Positions 36,703 through 47,019 of a DNA stretch of 64,000 bases are shown piece after piece. The notes under the pieces are model-generated. The model searched no databases. It was not told the DNA's origin and was given only the letters and a program-made list of their open reading frames with translations. Origin of the DNA: Marinifilaceae bacterium (GTDB lineage: Bacteria; Bacteroidota; Bacteroidia; Bacteroidales; Marinifilaceae); contig JAOARN010000051.1 of NCBI GenBank assembly GCA_025210485.1, forward strand, positions 27,206-91,205, in the 5' to 3' direction. Every line of letters starts with the position of its first letter. Within the stretch, counting starts at the first letter, position 1. The position numbers were made by a program, and so were the translations under genes.

Positions 36703-38985
36703 CTATTTCTGTTGCTCAATTAGCTTACTTGGAACTTTTTGGTTTTGTCCCATACCTGCTTTGGCTTTGGCTTTTGCCTCTGCTGCTTCTTTTTCCTTAC
36801 GTGCTTTTTCTGCCTCTAGAAAATCAATTTCCTCTTGCTCCTTCATAAATTCCTCATCAGTTGAGTAATAATCGGGAACCCATTTCAAACGAAAAATCTT
36901 TTTTGGTAATTCGGGATTTATCTCAACAGCATCAACAGAGTAGGTTTTATAGCTTTTATAATATTGTTCAAAATAGAAACTGGGCATTTTTATACCACCA
37001 TAATCTTCATAATTTTGATAATAATAAGTAGTTGGTCTATCATTAATTATCATCTCTTTACCAACAAGTAACCCCGTTTTAATATCAAAAAAATATTCAA
37101 ATGCTAAAGAATAATATTTTCGTCTTATTATATCCTGCCTAATATTATTACATATATAATGTCTGAAATTATCAATCCCCTGATAATAGGTTCTATATTT
37201 GGATTTGGGAAGATTAGCAATAGGAAATAATCTTGCTCGTGTTAAATAGTCATACTTTTTGGACGATTTAATAAATTTATTATTCTCTGGGCCATATAAA
37301 ACATAAGCCGCATTTCGATAAGTGATAATACTCTCTAATTTTTCATCCTCATAATACTTAGTTGTATTTGAACGATTCTTTGTTCTGTAAACCTCATTAA
37401 ATGATGCTCCAGATAAACTTCCCTCCCACTCAATTGTTAATAAACTATCAACTCCTTTAATCTGTTCGTATCCACCTATAGCATCGACATATTTTTTGAC
37501 AACTTTTTTCACATTATAATCATCAAAACCATAATCTTTATAATCTAAAACTACGGCATTAAAATCAATATCATATTCATCAATAAATTCATTTTTATTC
37601 AATTTGTTCATTTCCTCCTTAATAAGCTTGCTATTACCGATTTGAACCAACAAATAGTTTTCGACTGCTAAATATTTCTTCAAAATATCTGATATTTGCT
37701 TTTTACTTATGCCGTCAATATTATTACTTTTATTATAGTAAGTATTAACACTTATATCATTATCATAACAAAAAAATATCTTCTCGTATTTTTTCTTTTT
37801 ATTATAATGTTTTTTTAATATTTCTTTGGACTCTTCTAATTCTGAGATATCATAATCCATGTCAATTATTCGATCAATCGCTTTTTTTGAATTTGATATA
37901 ATATCTTCTAACTTATCTTTAATAGTATAAAAATTTATTTTCAGTTCTGTTCCATTTAATTCTGATCTTAATTCAGAAGAATACTTAAAACAATCCGATC
38001 TACTTGCCTCTAGCTCTTGCCCTAAAATATTATTTGTAATATCAGTCAGTAATATTTTTGCAAGAAATATTTTATCATAATCAGGATCATTCCTATTATA
38101 ATCAATAGTCCACAATAATCTAGTAAAGTTTTTAAGACTATCATCTGTATTGATATGCTTATAAATTGGCTTTTTAATTTCAGGAATTTTATATTGTTTT
38201 CGATTATCCTTATTATAGACAGGTAGCCATGACTCAATATTCTCTTTCAGTTTGGTTTGGATATATTCTAATTCCTTGTTTGACCGAATAAAAAACATCG
38301 AATTATTGGGAACACAGTAATCATCAGCAATTCGATTAATTATGTGATTATCAAATAAACTTATAGACTGATAAGATTCCTCTCCTGAATATGGGTGACT
38401 ATCAGGATAAAAAACTCTTGCAGCCAAACCATCAGCCATATCTTCGGGATAAACTCGCCTATAAAGGTAATCTCTCAATACTGTTTCTGTTTGAATCCTC
38501 ATGGTTTTTGATTGTATTCTATTGGGAGTAAAAAAAACTGGCAATACAGACAATAATGAATCCAATTTAGCTGTATCGACTTGAAAAATGATTCTATCTT
38601 CGAGAGATCTACATGAATTCATCCTCCCTAATAAAATATTCCCATAACCAAGGTATAATATGGGGTTAAATACTTTGTGTACACCCACCCTACTAGCATA
38701 ATTTATATTTGGTTTTTTGAAATGAAATACTATATCTAGATTATCATAATTGTCATTCTTCAAATAATAAACACGTAAACCATTTTTTAAGTTAAACTCA
38801 TATAAACTTTCATTTTTGCTTAGGTTCAAACTATCTGTATCATATACTTGTGCTAATATCTTATTGCTAAACGAACTACATACTAGCAAAAACAGTATGA
38901 CAAGAAGTTTTTTAAATCTGCAATATATTCGAGTAAGTATAAAGCCTTTAATATATTGAGAATAAAAACAATGCTTATATTTCAT
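36703..38985 (-). CDS. Degenerate M16 (insulinase-like) protein fused to a LolA-like domain
   Basis: The 760-residue protein has a signal segment at about 24-46 and an M16-type N-terminal half beginning L-K-N-G-L-R-V-Y-Y. The expected HxxEH site reads as H-K-V-F-N, so Glu and the second His are missing. M16 C-terminal-like helices follow. From about residue 500 (Y-V-D-A-I-G-G-Y-E-Q-I) a LolA/outer-membrane-lipoprotein-sorting-like beta domain runs to about 705, and the end is a charged, Ala/Lys-rich tail (about 715-760). Fusion of M16 with this domain recurs in Bacteroidota. It follows the M16 partner gene by 25 bp. Probably a non-catalytic periplasmic partner. Confidence 0.8.
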   Translation of the reverse strand: MKYKHCFYSQYIKGFILTRIYCRFKKLLVILFLLVCSSFSNKILAQVYDTDSLNLSKNESLYEFNLKNGLRVYYLKNDNYDNLDIVFHFKKPNINYASRVGVHKVFNPILYLGYGNILLGRMNSCRSLEDRIIFQVDTAKLDSLLSVLPVFFTPNRIQSKTMRIQTETVLRDYLYRRVYPEDMADGLAARVFYPDSHPYSGEESYQSISLFDNHIINRIADDYCVPNNSMFFIRSNKELEYIQTKLKENIESWLPVYNKDNRKQYKIPEIKKPIYKHINTDDSLKNFTRLLWTIDYNRNDPDYDKIFLAKILLTDITNNILGQELEASRSDCFKYSSELRSELNGTELKINFYTIKDKLEDIISNSKKAIDRIIDMDYDISELEESKEILKKHYNKKKKYEKIFFCYDNDISVNTYYNKSNNIDGISKKQISDILKKYLAVENYLLVQIGNSKLIKEEMNKLNKNEFIDEYDIDFNAVVLDYKDYGFDDYNVKKVVKKYVDAIGGYEQIKGVDSLLTIEWEGSLSGASFNEVYRTKNRSNTTKYYEDEKLESIITYRNAAYVLYGPENNKFIKSSKKYDYLTRARLFPIANLPKSKYRTYYQGIDNFRHYICNNIRQDIIRRKYYSLAFEYFFDIKTGLLVGKEMIINDRPTTYYYQNYEDYGGIKMPSFYFEQYYKSYKTYSVDAVEINPELPKKIFRLKWVPDYYSTDEEFMKEQEEIDFLEAEKARKEKEAAEAKAKAKAGMGQNQKVPSKLIEQQK

Positions 38986-39010
38986 TTTTCTTTAATTTTC
39001 AGATGAACAG

Positions 39011-40321
39011 TTAATCAATAATAAAACCTCGCTTAGGATATATTATACTTAATCTAGATTTATTAAATTTTTGATATTTGGATTCAAATTTCAATAATTT
39101 TCTTTTGTCAAGTTTTCTGCACATTTCGACTCTCTTATTAATCATTTCAGTATCTTCAAAAAGCAGATAAGATTTCCACAGCTGTTCACAAATGTAACTA
39201 AGTGACTGTTTTTCAAAATTGAAATTTTTATACAATCCCTGAAATTTGTCATATGCCCTTTCAAAATTACTAGCTGTTGTATCTATTTGGTAATCATATC
39301 TCATTATTTTGACAACACCCTCATCGTTTATCATCTTGGTCTTTTCTATTTGGGAAAGCATTGTACAATATGCCTGAGAGTAGAAATTATGATGATAATT
39401 TTTAGGACAACGAACAAAAAGATCTATTTGTGAATTTACTATTTGCGAGTAGCTATATCCAGAATAAAAACTAGAAACTATTTCATATTCAAGGTAATCC
39501 TTAGCTTTTACCCCTGGGAGAACATGAATCTTAGCATAAGATAATAGACCAACATTATCATAAATTGTATCCCTTTTTTGTTCAAATGGCATTCGTTTTA
39601 ATTTGATTTTCTTCAATTTAGAACGACTTTTCCCTGGAATCAACTCAGAATAATAGCTTTCAATAATTTTCTTTATCTCGTCAATATCAAAGTTTCCACA
39701 AATTGTCAAAACGAGATTTTGAGGAATATAATAGCGCATAAAAAAACCTATAAATTCATCATAATTATATTTTATACCATTTCTTTTTATCCTATATAAC
39801 CTATCATATTCAGAATTTATTTTCGAAAAAAGTTTTGAATATTTATTATAATCAACACCTAATTCTATTCTATTTATCTCTTTATCAAATAATCTTTTCA
39901 GTTTATCTTCTGAGATGGTGGGAATTTTCAACCTTTCGGCTTCGTATTTTAAACATAACTCTAATCCCGATGATTTCATTTTATATCTATACAAGCTAAA
40001 TTCTCTTCCAACAGATGAATCGTAGTCAATATTTTTCATTATCAGTTTATGCTTATAATCATAAACTGATAAATTCTCTGTTCCCAGAAAACCAATTTTA
40101 GATAAAATTTCAGAATATGAATTGGTTCTTTTATTTTCATAAGATAAACCAACTCTATATGCACAAGACAAAATAACTGAATCTCGACTATTGTCTGGAG
40201 CTAGTATAACATGGATTCCATTTTCTAAATCATATTCTTGAAATTCCAATTTTGAGTTTTTTGAATATAATTTTCCTGAACACAGAACAAGGGCAATAAT
40301 TAATAAATAAAAATTATTCAT
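39011..40321 (-). CDS. Degenerate M16-family protein
   Basis: The 436-residue protein has a signal peptide (about 1-20) and an M16 N-terminal domain starting D-L-E-N-G-I-H-V-I-L-A. The segment that aligns with the HxxEH inverzincin motif (before G-F-L-G-T-E-N) reads E-I-L-S-K, so zinc binding should be lost. The downstream Glu region (F-D-K-E-I-N-R-I-E) and V-L-T-I-C-G-N-F-D, the usual G-D-F-D, are recognisable. It is the first gene of a two-gene unit with the LolA-fused M16 protein; in active pairs one member keeps HxxEH. Confidence 0.8.
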   Translation of the reverse strand: MNNFYLLIIALVLCSGKLYSKNSKLEFQEYDLENGIHVILAPDNSRDSVILSCAYRVGLSYENKRTNSYSEILSKIGFLGTENLSVYDYKHKLIMKNIDYDSSVGREFSLYRYKMKSSGLELCLKYEAERLKIPTISEDKLKRLFDKEINRIELGVDYNKYSKLFSKINSEYDRLYRIKRNGIKYNYDEFIGFFMRYYIPQNLVLTICGNFDIDEIKKIIESYYSELIPGKSRSKLKKIKLKRMPFEQKRDTIYDNVGLLSYAKIHVLPGVKAKDYLEYEIVSSFYSGYSYSQIVNSQIDLFVRCPKNYHHNFYSQAYCTMLSQIEKTKMINDEGVVKIMRYDYQIDTTASNFERAYDKFQGLYKNFNFEKQSLSYICEQLWKSYLLFEDTEMINKRVEMCRKLDKRKLLKFESKYQKFNKSRLSIIYPKRGFIID

Positions 40322-40694
40322 ATTTGGGTTTAGCTTGACTGACTATGCTCTGGTAATATATAAATACCACATAGTTATGATTAGTATAATTAAACTAAAT
40401 TTAACAAAGCCTAATCACAAAGTCAATTTTAATAAAAAAAGCTAAACCATAAAAAAGATTACTATTTACATAATAAGACAAACAAACAGACAACAGCTAT
40501 TATTTAAATTGCTTTCTCATAAACAGAACAAAGTTTATTAAAAGAGAAATAAATATAAAAAAGCAGAGTCTAAATTATTTTAAACATTACATAATATTAT
40601 ACACAAAAGGATTTTAAAAGCAAAAAAAAAATGGAATTATTGATAAATACAATAATTCCAATTAATATTAATTAAATTAATTAAAAGCTTAATC
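40322..40694. other. Intergenic region upstream of the M16 pair
   Basis: The 373-bp AT-rich gap holds the terminator of the DUF493 gene at its right end. No ORF or clear promoter was recognised. Confidence 0.6.
40621..40660 (-). terminator. Rho-independent terminator of the DUF493 gene
   Basis: A perfect 11-bp stem tggaattattg (40632-40642 with 40650-40660) is followed on the minus strand by a long U-tract (complement of the A-run at 40622-40631). It is a classic minus-strand terminator. Confidence 0.92.
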
Positions 40695-40961
40695 TTAAAG
40701 TGAATATAATCCTTTTATTTCACTTGCTTTTTGGTAAATTTCAAGCACTCTTTCTGGACTTTGAATAAAACTGGTGACTGTTACTGATAAATATTTATAC
40801 TCCTTAGATAATTTATACGAAAACTCGGCATTTTCAGAGAACAATTTCTTTACCTGATCTTGTATTTCATCTCTATTAGGAATTATAAATTTAAACATAT
40901 AATTTAATGGCCAATCACCCAATTCTCTCAATTTATCCAGCTGTTCCTCTCTCTTGTTCAT
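40695..40961 (-). CDS. DUF493 (YbeD-like) small protein
   Basis: The 88-residue cytoplasmic protein matches the DUF493/YbeD family: W-P-L-N-Y-M-F-K-F-I-I-P near the start, a beta-alpha-beta-beta-alpha-beta pattern, S-V-T-V-T-S-F-I-Q-S-P in the core and the I-Y-Q-K-A-S-E-I-K-G-L end. The family fold resembles the ACT/ferredoxin type regulatory domain; its role here is unknown. It sits downstream of recG in the same direction, with a terminator immediately after. Confidence 0.85.
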   Translation of the reverse strand: MNKREEQLDKLRELGDWPLNYMFKFIIPNRDEIQDQVKKLFSENAEFSYKLSKEYKYLSVTVTSFIQSPERVLEIYQKASEIKGLYSL

Positions 40962-41083
40962 CTTGTTATACTTTAATATAATAAGTTCAATATTACTGCT
41001 TTATCTCATAAACCTACATTAAGTCAATATTATTGTATCTATGGTTTTATTTTTACAGAATCAAAATATTAAAAGACACTTTA

Positions 41084-43189
41084 TCAACTTATTACACTCC
41101 AATTTATTTTCGCTTTTTGAATTCGTTTCAATTGTTTTGCTAATATAAAATTTTTCTCACTACTCAACAGTTCATCTTGTTCCAATATCTTCGCTGCGAT
41201 GTTTCGAGCAAACTGTAATAATTCTCCATCTTTTCCCAAATTTGCTATTTTCAAATCATAAGAAAGACCGCTTTGCTGAGTTCCTTCAATATCACCCGGC
41301 CCCCTGAGTTTAAGATCTTCTTCTGCTATTTCAAAACCATCATTTGTTCTAACCATAGTTTCAATACGTTTGCGTGATTCATTTGAAATCTTATGCGATG
41401 ACATTAATATACAATATGATTGCTCGGCTCCACGCCCCACTCTTCCTCGCAACTGGTGCAATTGAGACAAACCAAATCTTTCAGTACTTTCAATAACCAT
41501 AACCGAAGCATTTGGTACATTAACGCCAACTTCAATAACCGTGGTTGCAACCAATATTTGTGTTTTTCCGGAAGCAAAATTTTGCATTTGCATGTCCTTC
41601 TCATCTGCTTTCATTTTCCCATGCACCATGCTGATTCTTATACCAAATCTATCAAAGTAATTATTAACATTTTCAAAGCCCTCCTCTAGATTTTTATAAT
41701 CCATTTTCTCTGATTCAGAAATCATTGGATACACCATATATATCTGCCTTCCCAATTTGATTTGTTTATGCATAAAATCATAAATAGCAAGACGTTTATT
41801 ATCATAATAATGAACTGTATGAATTGGTTTTCTGCCAGGAGGAAGCTCATCAATCACGGAGACCTCAAGATCGCCATACAGGGTCATTGCGAGAGTACGA
41901 GGAATAGGTGTAGCAGTCATTACAAGAACATGTGGAGGCAATTGGTTTTTCTTCCAAAGCTTGGCCCTTTGAGCGACTCCAAACCTATGTTGTTCATCAA
42001 TTATCACCAAACCCAAATTTTTAAATTTTACCTTATCCTCAATTAAAGCATGAGTTCCTATAATTATCTGCAAATCTCCTGATTCCAAATCGGAATGAAT
42101 CCTATCTCTATCACGTTTCTTGGTTGACCCTGTCAGCAGTTCAATTCTAACATTCATATTTTGCATAAATTCCTGAATAGTCTCCAAATGCTGAGTAGCG
42201 AGGATTTCAGTTGGAGCCATCAAGCAAGCCTGAGCATTGTTATCCAAAGCAATAAGCATACACATCAATCCAACTAAAGTCTTCCCACTTCCAACATCTC
42301 CTTGCAATAGTCTATTCATTTGTCTTCCACTACCAAGGTCATTTCGAATCTCACGAATTACTTTTTTCTGTGCATTTGTAAGCTGAAAAGGTAATTCATT
42401 ATGATAAAATCCATTAAAATATTCTCCAATTCTAGAAAAGACATGACCTTTGTATTGTATTTTTCTTTTTTGTTTCATTCGCAGTATATTCAACTGAACA
42501 TAAAACAACTCTTCAAATTTCAATCTATACTGTGCTTTCTTTAGAATATCGGTATCTTTCGGGAAATGAATATTAACTAAAGCATCGTGAAGGTTTATCA
42601 ATTGTAATTTCTCAAGAATATACTTAGGTAAAGTTTCTGGAATTTTTCCATTTAGTGACATAAATACATTCTCCTGCAATTTACTAATAGCCTTAGAATT
42701 AAGAAAGCTAGATTTCATTTTCTCAGAAGTAAGATAAAAAGCTTGTAAATTAAACTCAAGTCTTTTTTTTCTTTTCGTTTCTTCCTCTAATTCAGGATGA
42801 ACGATATTTATCTTTCGATTAAACATACTTGGCTTCCCAAATACCACATAATCCGTATCAGGTTTCAAACTTGGTTTAACAAAATTAATTCCCTTAAACC
42901 ATACAAGCTCAAGCTCATCATCTCCATCAGTAAAATATGCCACTAATCTTTTCGATCTTTTTTCACCAAACTCATCCAATGCTGTTATTCGACCGACTAT
43001 TTGGACATAAGGCATAGTTGCTTTGACTTCACTTATTTTGTAAAACCTTGTTCTATCAATATATTTATATGGAAATACATAAAGCAGATCCTCATAACTA
43101 TTAATTTTAAGTTCTTGCTTAAGAATACTAGCTTTCTTGGGACCTACTCCAGCCAAAAATTTAATATCTATTCCAGAAAGTTCTGACAT
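41084..43189 (-). CDS. recG: ATP-dependent DNA helicase RecG
   Basis: The 701-residue protein remodels stalled replication forks and branch-migrates Holliday junctions. It has an N-terminal wedge/OB-fold domain (about 1-240) and helicase motifs: Walker A G-D-V-G-S-G-K-T, D-E-Q-H-R-F-G (motif II), M-T-A-T-P-I-P-R-T-L-A-M-T (motif III) and the motif VI Q-L-R-G-R-V-G-R-G. The C-terminal TRG-like motif region is also present. Length is normal. It is divergent from prfC across a 628-bp gap and 122 bp upstream of the DUF493 gene. Confidence 0.97.
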   Translation of the reverse strand: MSELSGIDIKFLAGVGPKKASILKQELKINSYEDLLYVFPYKYIDRTRFYKISEVKATMPYVQIVGRITALDEFGEKRSKRLVAYFTDGDDELELVWFKGINFVKPSLKPDTDYVVFGKPSMFNRKINIVHPELEEETKRKKRLEFNLQAFYLTSEKMKSSFLNSKAISKLQENVFMSLNGKIPETLPKYILEKLQLINLHDALVNIHFPKDTDILKKAQYRLKFEELFYVQLNILRMKQKRKIQYKGHVFSRIGEYFNGFYHNELPFQLTNAQKKVIREIRNDLGSGRQMNRLLQGDVGSGKTLVGLMCMLIALDNNAQACLMAPTEILATQHLETIQEFMQNMNVRIELLTGSTKKRDRDRIHSDLESGDLQIIIGTHALIEDKVKFKNLGLVIIDEQHRFGVAQRAKLWKKNQLPPHVLVMTATPIPRTLAMTLYGDLEVSVIDELPPGRKPIHTVHYYDNKRLAIYDFMHKQIKLGRQIYMVYPMISESEKMDYKNLEEGFENVNNYFDRFGIRISMVHGKMKADEKDMQMQNFASGKTQILVATTVIEVGVNVPNASVMVIESTERFGLSQLHQLRGRVGRGAEQSYCILMSSHKISNESRKRIETMVRTNDGFEIAEEDLKLRGPGDIEGTQQSGLSYDLKIANLGKDGELLQFARNIAAKILEQDELLSSEKNFILAKQLKRIQKAKINWSVIS

Positions 43190-43817
43190 ATTATTTCATC
43201 TTTATTTTGTTGTAAAAATATATTTTCAGATTCTAAAATTTCAATAAACTTATAATTTATTGTTGTTATAATATTAATAAAAATTAGAACTCTCCAAAGT
43301 TCAATCTACACATTTAATATTTTCGAAGAACCAATCTTATTTAAATGACATATCATAATGTATTTAAATTATATGATACTACCATATCAATAAATTTATT
43401 GTTAATCCTAATTTAAGACTATATTAAATTTTTAAAATTGTAAAAACTGAAAAAACTATAGTTGAATAATAGATTAAGGATTACAAACCAGATATTAAAT
43501 ACTTAAGACCCAAACCATCTAAACACTCATTCTAATATTTTTACATAAAAATAAATAATTCAAAGCCCTTATATTAATATGTAAACTAATTTTACATATC
43601 ATCATTTATTTCGAGAATAAAATTCTAAAATTCAAGTATAAATGATTAGTTTTGTCGGTCAAAAAATAAATTAGTGTGATTTTCTTTCACACATATCATT
43701 TATAGATATAGCTATATCTTGATATAGCATCTAACTCAAATGTATTAATAGCGATATTAGTAAATCAAATTCAAACAAGTCAAGTGTTGAATCACTTATC
43801 AAACAAATATTTATAAG
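43190..43817. other. Long recG/prfC intergenic region rich in inverted repeats
   Basis: The 628-bp region has no supported gene. It contains four inverted repeats: tatcata/tatgata (43351-43378), ATATGTAAA-ctaat-TTTACATAT (43577-43599), GTGTGA-ttttctt-TCACAC (43674-43692) and the perfect 16-bp palindrome AGATATAGCTATATCT (43704-43719). The last is followed by a second GATATAGC at 43721. The last two lie 100-145 bp before prfC. No consensus promoter was found. Confidence 0.55.
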
Positions 43818-45392
43818 ATGGGTCTTGAACAAGAAATAAACAGAAGGCGAACATTTGGAATTATCTCTCACCCCGATGCAGGTAAAACCACACTAACCGA
43901 GAAATTATTATTATTCGGGGGTGCAATTCACGTAGCTGGTGCAGTAAAATCGAATAAAATTAAGAAAACTGCCACTTCCGACTTTATGGAAATTGAGAGA
44001 CAGAGGGGTATTTCTGTTGCTACTTCGGTTATGGGATTTGAGTATAAAGGGACTAAAATCAATATACTTGACACACCTGGTCACCAGGATTTTGCAGAAG
44101 ACACCTACAGAACTCTAACAGCCTGTGATAGTGTAATTATTGTAGTAGATGTGGCAAAAGGAGTTGAAGCACAGACAAGAAAACTTATGAAAGTTTGTAG
44201 AATGCGCAAAACACCTGTAATTGTATTCATTAACAAGATGGATAGATTAGGGAAAGACGCATTTGACCTACTTGACGAAATTGAAAAAGAACTCGAAATT
44301 TCAGTAAATCCACTTACTTGGCCTATTAATATGGGACCAGAATTTAAAGGTGTTTACAATATTTATCACAAAAATATAAGTCTATTTCAACCATCAGTTC
44401 AATCTGTAACAGAAAGCATAGATTTTGATGATATCAACAATCCAGAACTTGAGAAATATATTGGTGAGGATGCTGAAGTATTAAGAGAAGAACTAGAATT
44501 AGTTCAAGAGGTTTATCCTAATCTTAACGTACAAGATTATCTTGATGCAAAGATAGCGCCTGTTTTCTTTGGTTCAGCACTTAATAATTTTGGTATCAAA
44601 GAGATATTAGATGTATTTATTAAAATAGCACCTAGTCCAAGACCATGTATTACTGAGGAAAGAACTATAGAACCAACAGAAAATAAATTCACTGGTTTCG
44701 TATTCAAAATTCATGCGAATATGGATCCTAATCACAGAGATAGATTAGCATTTGTAAAGATCGTTTCTGGTGTCTTCAAAAGAAATACACAATATCTTCA
44801 TGTACGTAACAAGAAGAAGGTGAAGTTCTCAAGTCCTACCGCATTTATGGCTGAGAAAAAATCGATTGTTGAAGAAGCTTACCCTGGTGATATTGTTGGT
44901 TTACATGATACTGGTAATTTTAAGATTGGTGACACTATAACAGAAGGGGAGACACTTAATTTTAAAGGAATTCCTAGTTTTTCACCCGAACTATTTAAGT
45001 ATATCGAGAATGCTGACCCAATGAAATCAAAACAGTTGGCAAAAGGTATTGATCAGTTAATGGATGAAGGTGTAGCACAGCTATTTGTATCACAATTTAA
45101 TGGCCGAAAAGTAATCGGTACTGTGGGAGCACTTCAGTTCGAAGTTATCGAATATAGATTACTTCACGAATATGGAGCTTCATGTAGGTGGGAACCAATA
45201 CATTTACATAAAGCTTGCTGGATAAAGACAGAAAATGATGAACAATTGGCTGAATTTAAAAAAGCAAAATATCAATATATCGCAAAAGACAAGCATGGTA
45301 GAGATGTTTTCCTAGCTGACTCAGCATATATGCTTCAAATGGCACAACAAAATTATCCTGATTTAGAATTTCATTTTACATCAGAGTTTTAA
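43818..45392 (+). CDS. prfC: Peptide chain release factor 3
   Basis: The 524-residue translational GTPase recycles RF1/RF2 from the ribosome after termination. G1 is H-P-D-A-G-K-T-T, G2/switch I contains R-Q-R-G-I-S-V, G3 is D-T-P-G-H-Q-D-F and G4 is N-K-M-D. Domain II and the RF3 C-terminal domain ([19 protein letters not shown]) follow. Length fits the family. The start [13 protein letters not shown] is normal. It is monocistronic and ends at a strong terminator shared with the cyclase gene. Confidence 0.97.
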   Translation: MGLEQEINRRRTFGIISHPDAGKTTLTEKLLLFGGAIHVAGAVKSNKIKKTATSDFMEIERQRGISVATSVMGFEYKGTKINILDTPGHQDFAEDTYRTLTACDSVIIVVDVAKGVEAQTRKLMKVCRMRKTPVIVFINKMDRLGKDAFDLLDEIEKELEISVNPLTWPINMGPEFKGVYNIYHKNISLFQPSVQSVTESIDFDDINNPELEKYIGEDAEVLREELELVQEVYPNLNVQDYLDAKIAPVFFGSALNNFGIKEILDVFIKIAPSPRPCITEERTIEPTENKFTGFVFKIHANMDPNHRDRLAFVKIVSGVFKRNTQYLHVRNKKKVKFSSPTAFMAEKKSIVEEAYPGDIVGLHDTGNFKIGDTITEGETLNFKGIPSFSPELFKYIENADPMKSKQLAKGIDQLMDEGVAQLFVSQFNGRKVIGTVGALQFEVIEYRLLHEYGASCRWEPIHLHKACWIKTENDEQLAEFKKAKYQYIAKDKHGRDVFLADSAYMLQMAQQNYPDLEFHFTSEF

Positions 45393-45396
45393 GATA

Positions 45397-45437
45397 AAAA
45401 AAGAGCACAAAATATTTTATGTTTTGTGCTCTTTTTT
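45397..45437. terminator. Strong bidirectional terminator, prfC / cyclase
   Basis: A perfect 16-bp stem (45397-45412 with 45422-45437; core gagcacaaaa) has a 9-nt loop and A/T-runs at both bases. It sits between the convergent stops. Confidence 0.93.
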
Positions 45438-45449
45438 CATAATGTGAGA

Positions 45450-46550
45450 TTAATTTAAGAAACTATCACCAATAGTATAGATTGCAACTTTTTCAGTTTT
45501 TCCTTTAAATTGGACCTTATCTAGATATTTAAAGTCGTACTTATTTAAATCAGAACTGTCTTTCATAATCTTCTCCGATACTAGTATATCAACATTTCTC
45601 TGACTACACTGACACTGAATTCGAGAAGCTGTATTTATAACATCTCCATGATAAGCAACCGAACGTTTGCTTATGCCTACCTCAGCCGCCATAAGTCTAC
45701 CACCATTAATACCTGCCTTAAACATAGGAACTAATCCATAATTTTGCATATAATAGTCTTTTCTTCTGTTTATCGATTCCTTAAAACAAAAGAAGGTGTC
45801 GATACATCTACCCTCTTTTATCCCTTCCTCATATGGCCATATAACCACAACCTCATCTCCAATATATTGATAAATAACACCTTTGTGAGTTTCAATTGAT
45901 CTATTTAAATCAGAAAAACAATCCTGAATAAGTAAACTATATTTTTGGTGACCAAGTGCCTCAGCATAACTCGTAGATGATTTTAAATCCATAAACAAGA
46001 ATATCAAATTCCTTTCTTTGGGTTGTCTAAATTTACCCAAAATTAGATTAATCAGAGTTTTACGTCCTATTTTTGCACTTAGCAATTGAAAGAAAATAAT
46101 ACTAATTGATATAAAAAATGAAAATAGAAGTATTCTGATAAAATTCAAGGAATTAACAAATCCAATTATACTATAAATTATATTAGAACTGACTTTACCA
46201 GTTTGAATAATCTGAGCTATTACAATAACTAAGGCCATTGTAAATGCTGTAAGTAAAATATGACTAATACTGTATGACAAAATGATATTTGCATATGATT
46301 TTTTGCGTAATCTATCTTGATTTTCATTCGCATAGATATTAATCCCACCAAAAATAGTACCTAGACAAACTCCCGCTAAAAAAAGATATATAAATTCATA
46401 ATCAGGATTAACCATGTTGGCATCAACCATCTCAGCATATTTGGGAGCCATTTCAGGATCAAGTTGCAAAAAATGAAAAGATGCAATGGCAAACAGCCAT
46501 ACAACATTCATAATAAACAAATCCTTAATCCACTTCGTCTTTATTTTCAT
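45450..46550 (-). CDS. Membrane-bound class III adenylate/guanylate cyclase
   Basis: The 366-residue protein has four or five membrane helices in its first 165 residues and a cytoplasmic class III cyclase domain (about 180-360). Metal-binding Asp residues are in F-M-D-L-K-S-S-T and Y-I-G-D-E, and transition-state residues are in G-D-V-I-N-T-A-S-R-I-Q. It looks catalytically complete and should make cAMP or cGMP; the nucleotide choice is not certain. No receiver, GAF or HAMP sensor domain is fused, so the membrane part may be the sensor. It is convergent with prfC; no effector gene is nearby. Confidence 0.88.
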   Translation of the reverse strand: MKIKTKWIKDLFIMNVVWLFAIASFHFLQLDPEMAPKYAEMVDANMVNPDYEFIYLFLAGVCLGTIFGGINIYANENQDRLRKKSYANIILSYSISHILLTAFTMALVIVIAQIIQTGKVSSNIIYSIIGFVNSLNFIRILLFSFFISISIIFFQLLSAKIGRKTLINLILGKFRQPKERNLIFLFMDLKSSTSYAEALGHQKYSLLIQDCFSDLNRSIETHKGVIYQYIGDEVVVIWPYEEGIKEGRCIDTFFCFKESINRRKDYYMQNYGLVPMFKAGINGGRLMAAEVGISKRSVAYHGDVINTASRIQCQCSQRNVDILVSEKIMKDSSDLNKYDFKYLDKVQFKGKTEKVAIYTIGDSFLN

Positions 46551-46716
46551 ATATGCAAAAAAAATTAAAATGTAAACCTAAATCAAGATACAATAATAGC
46601 ACTGTGCAAAATACAACTCAATATAATTATTTTTTCATTAGAATTGATCATAAATAATTAGAATATTTTTAAAAATCAATAATTATATTAAGTTTGACAA
46701 AACTTGAATATTCATA

Positions 46717-47019
46717 TTAATCCGCTTTTTTCTCTTCTGGCATAACCAGAAATATATCTTCATTTTCTCTTTTCATAAGATATTGTTCACGAGCAAATTT
46801 TTCTAAAGTAATAGTATTTGTTTCGAGCTGATGGATTTTTTCTCTATCTGATTTTATTTTTTTTAAATAATAATCCTTCTCTTGTTTTAATTTATTTATT
46901 TTTGCCATATGAATACTTCTATCTAAAACCGAATGCCGATCAAAAAAAGACAACCAAACAACAAAGACAACAAATGCTATAAAATACTTATTCCTAAGAA
47001 AGTAAAGTAAATTTTTCAT
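46717..47019 (-). CDS. DivIC/FtsB-like septum formation initiator protein
   Basis: The roughly 100-residue bitopic protein has one membrane helix (about 12-30), then a coiled coil (about 38-75) and the short conserved end F-A-R-E-Q-Y-L-M-K-R-E-N-E-D-I-F. That is the pattern of FtsB/DivIC division proteins, which link FtsQ/FtsL to the septal synthases. The ATG at 47019 (M-K-N-L-L-Y) fits the family; an ATG at 47043 would add eight residues. A near-consensus minus-strand promoter lies at 47096-47127. It is divergent from the lipoprotein/truA unit. Confidence 0.88.
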   Translation of the reverse strand: MKNLLYFLRNKYFIAFVVFVVWLSFFDRHSVLDRSIHMAKINKLKQEKDYYLKKIKSDREKIHQLETNTITLEKFAREQYLMKRENEDIFLVMPEEKKAD

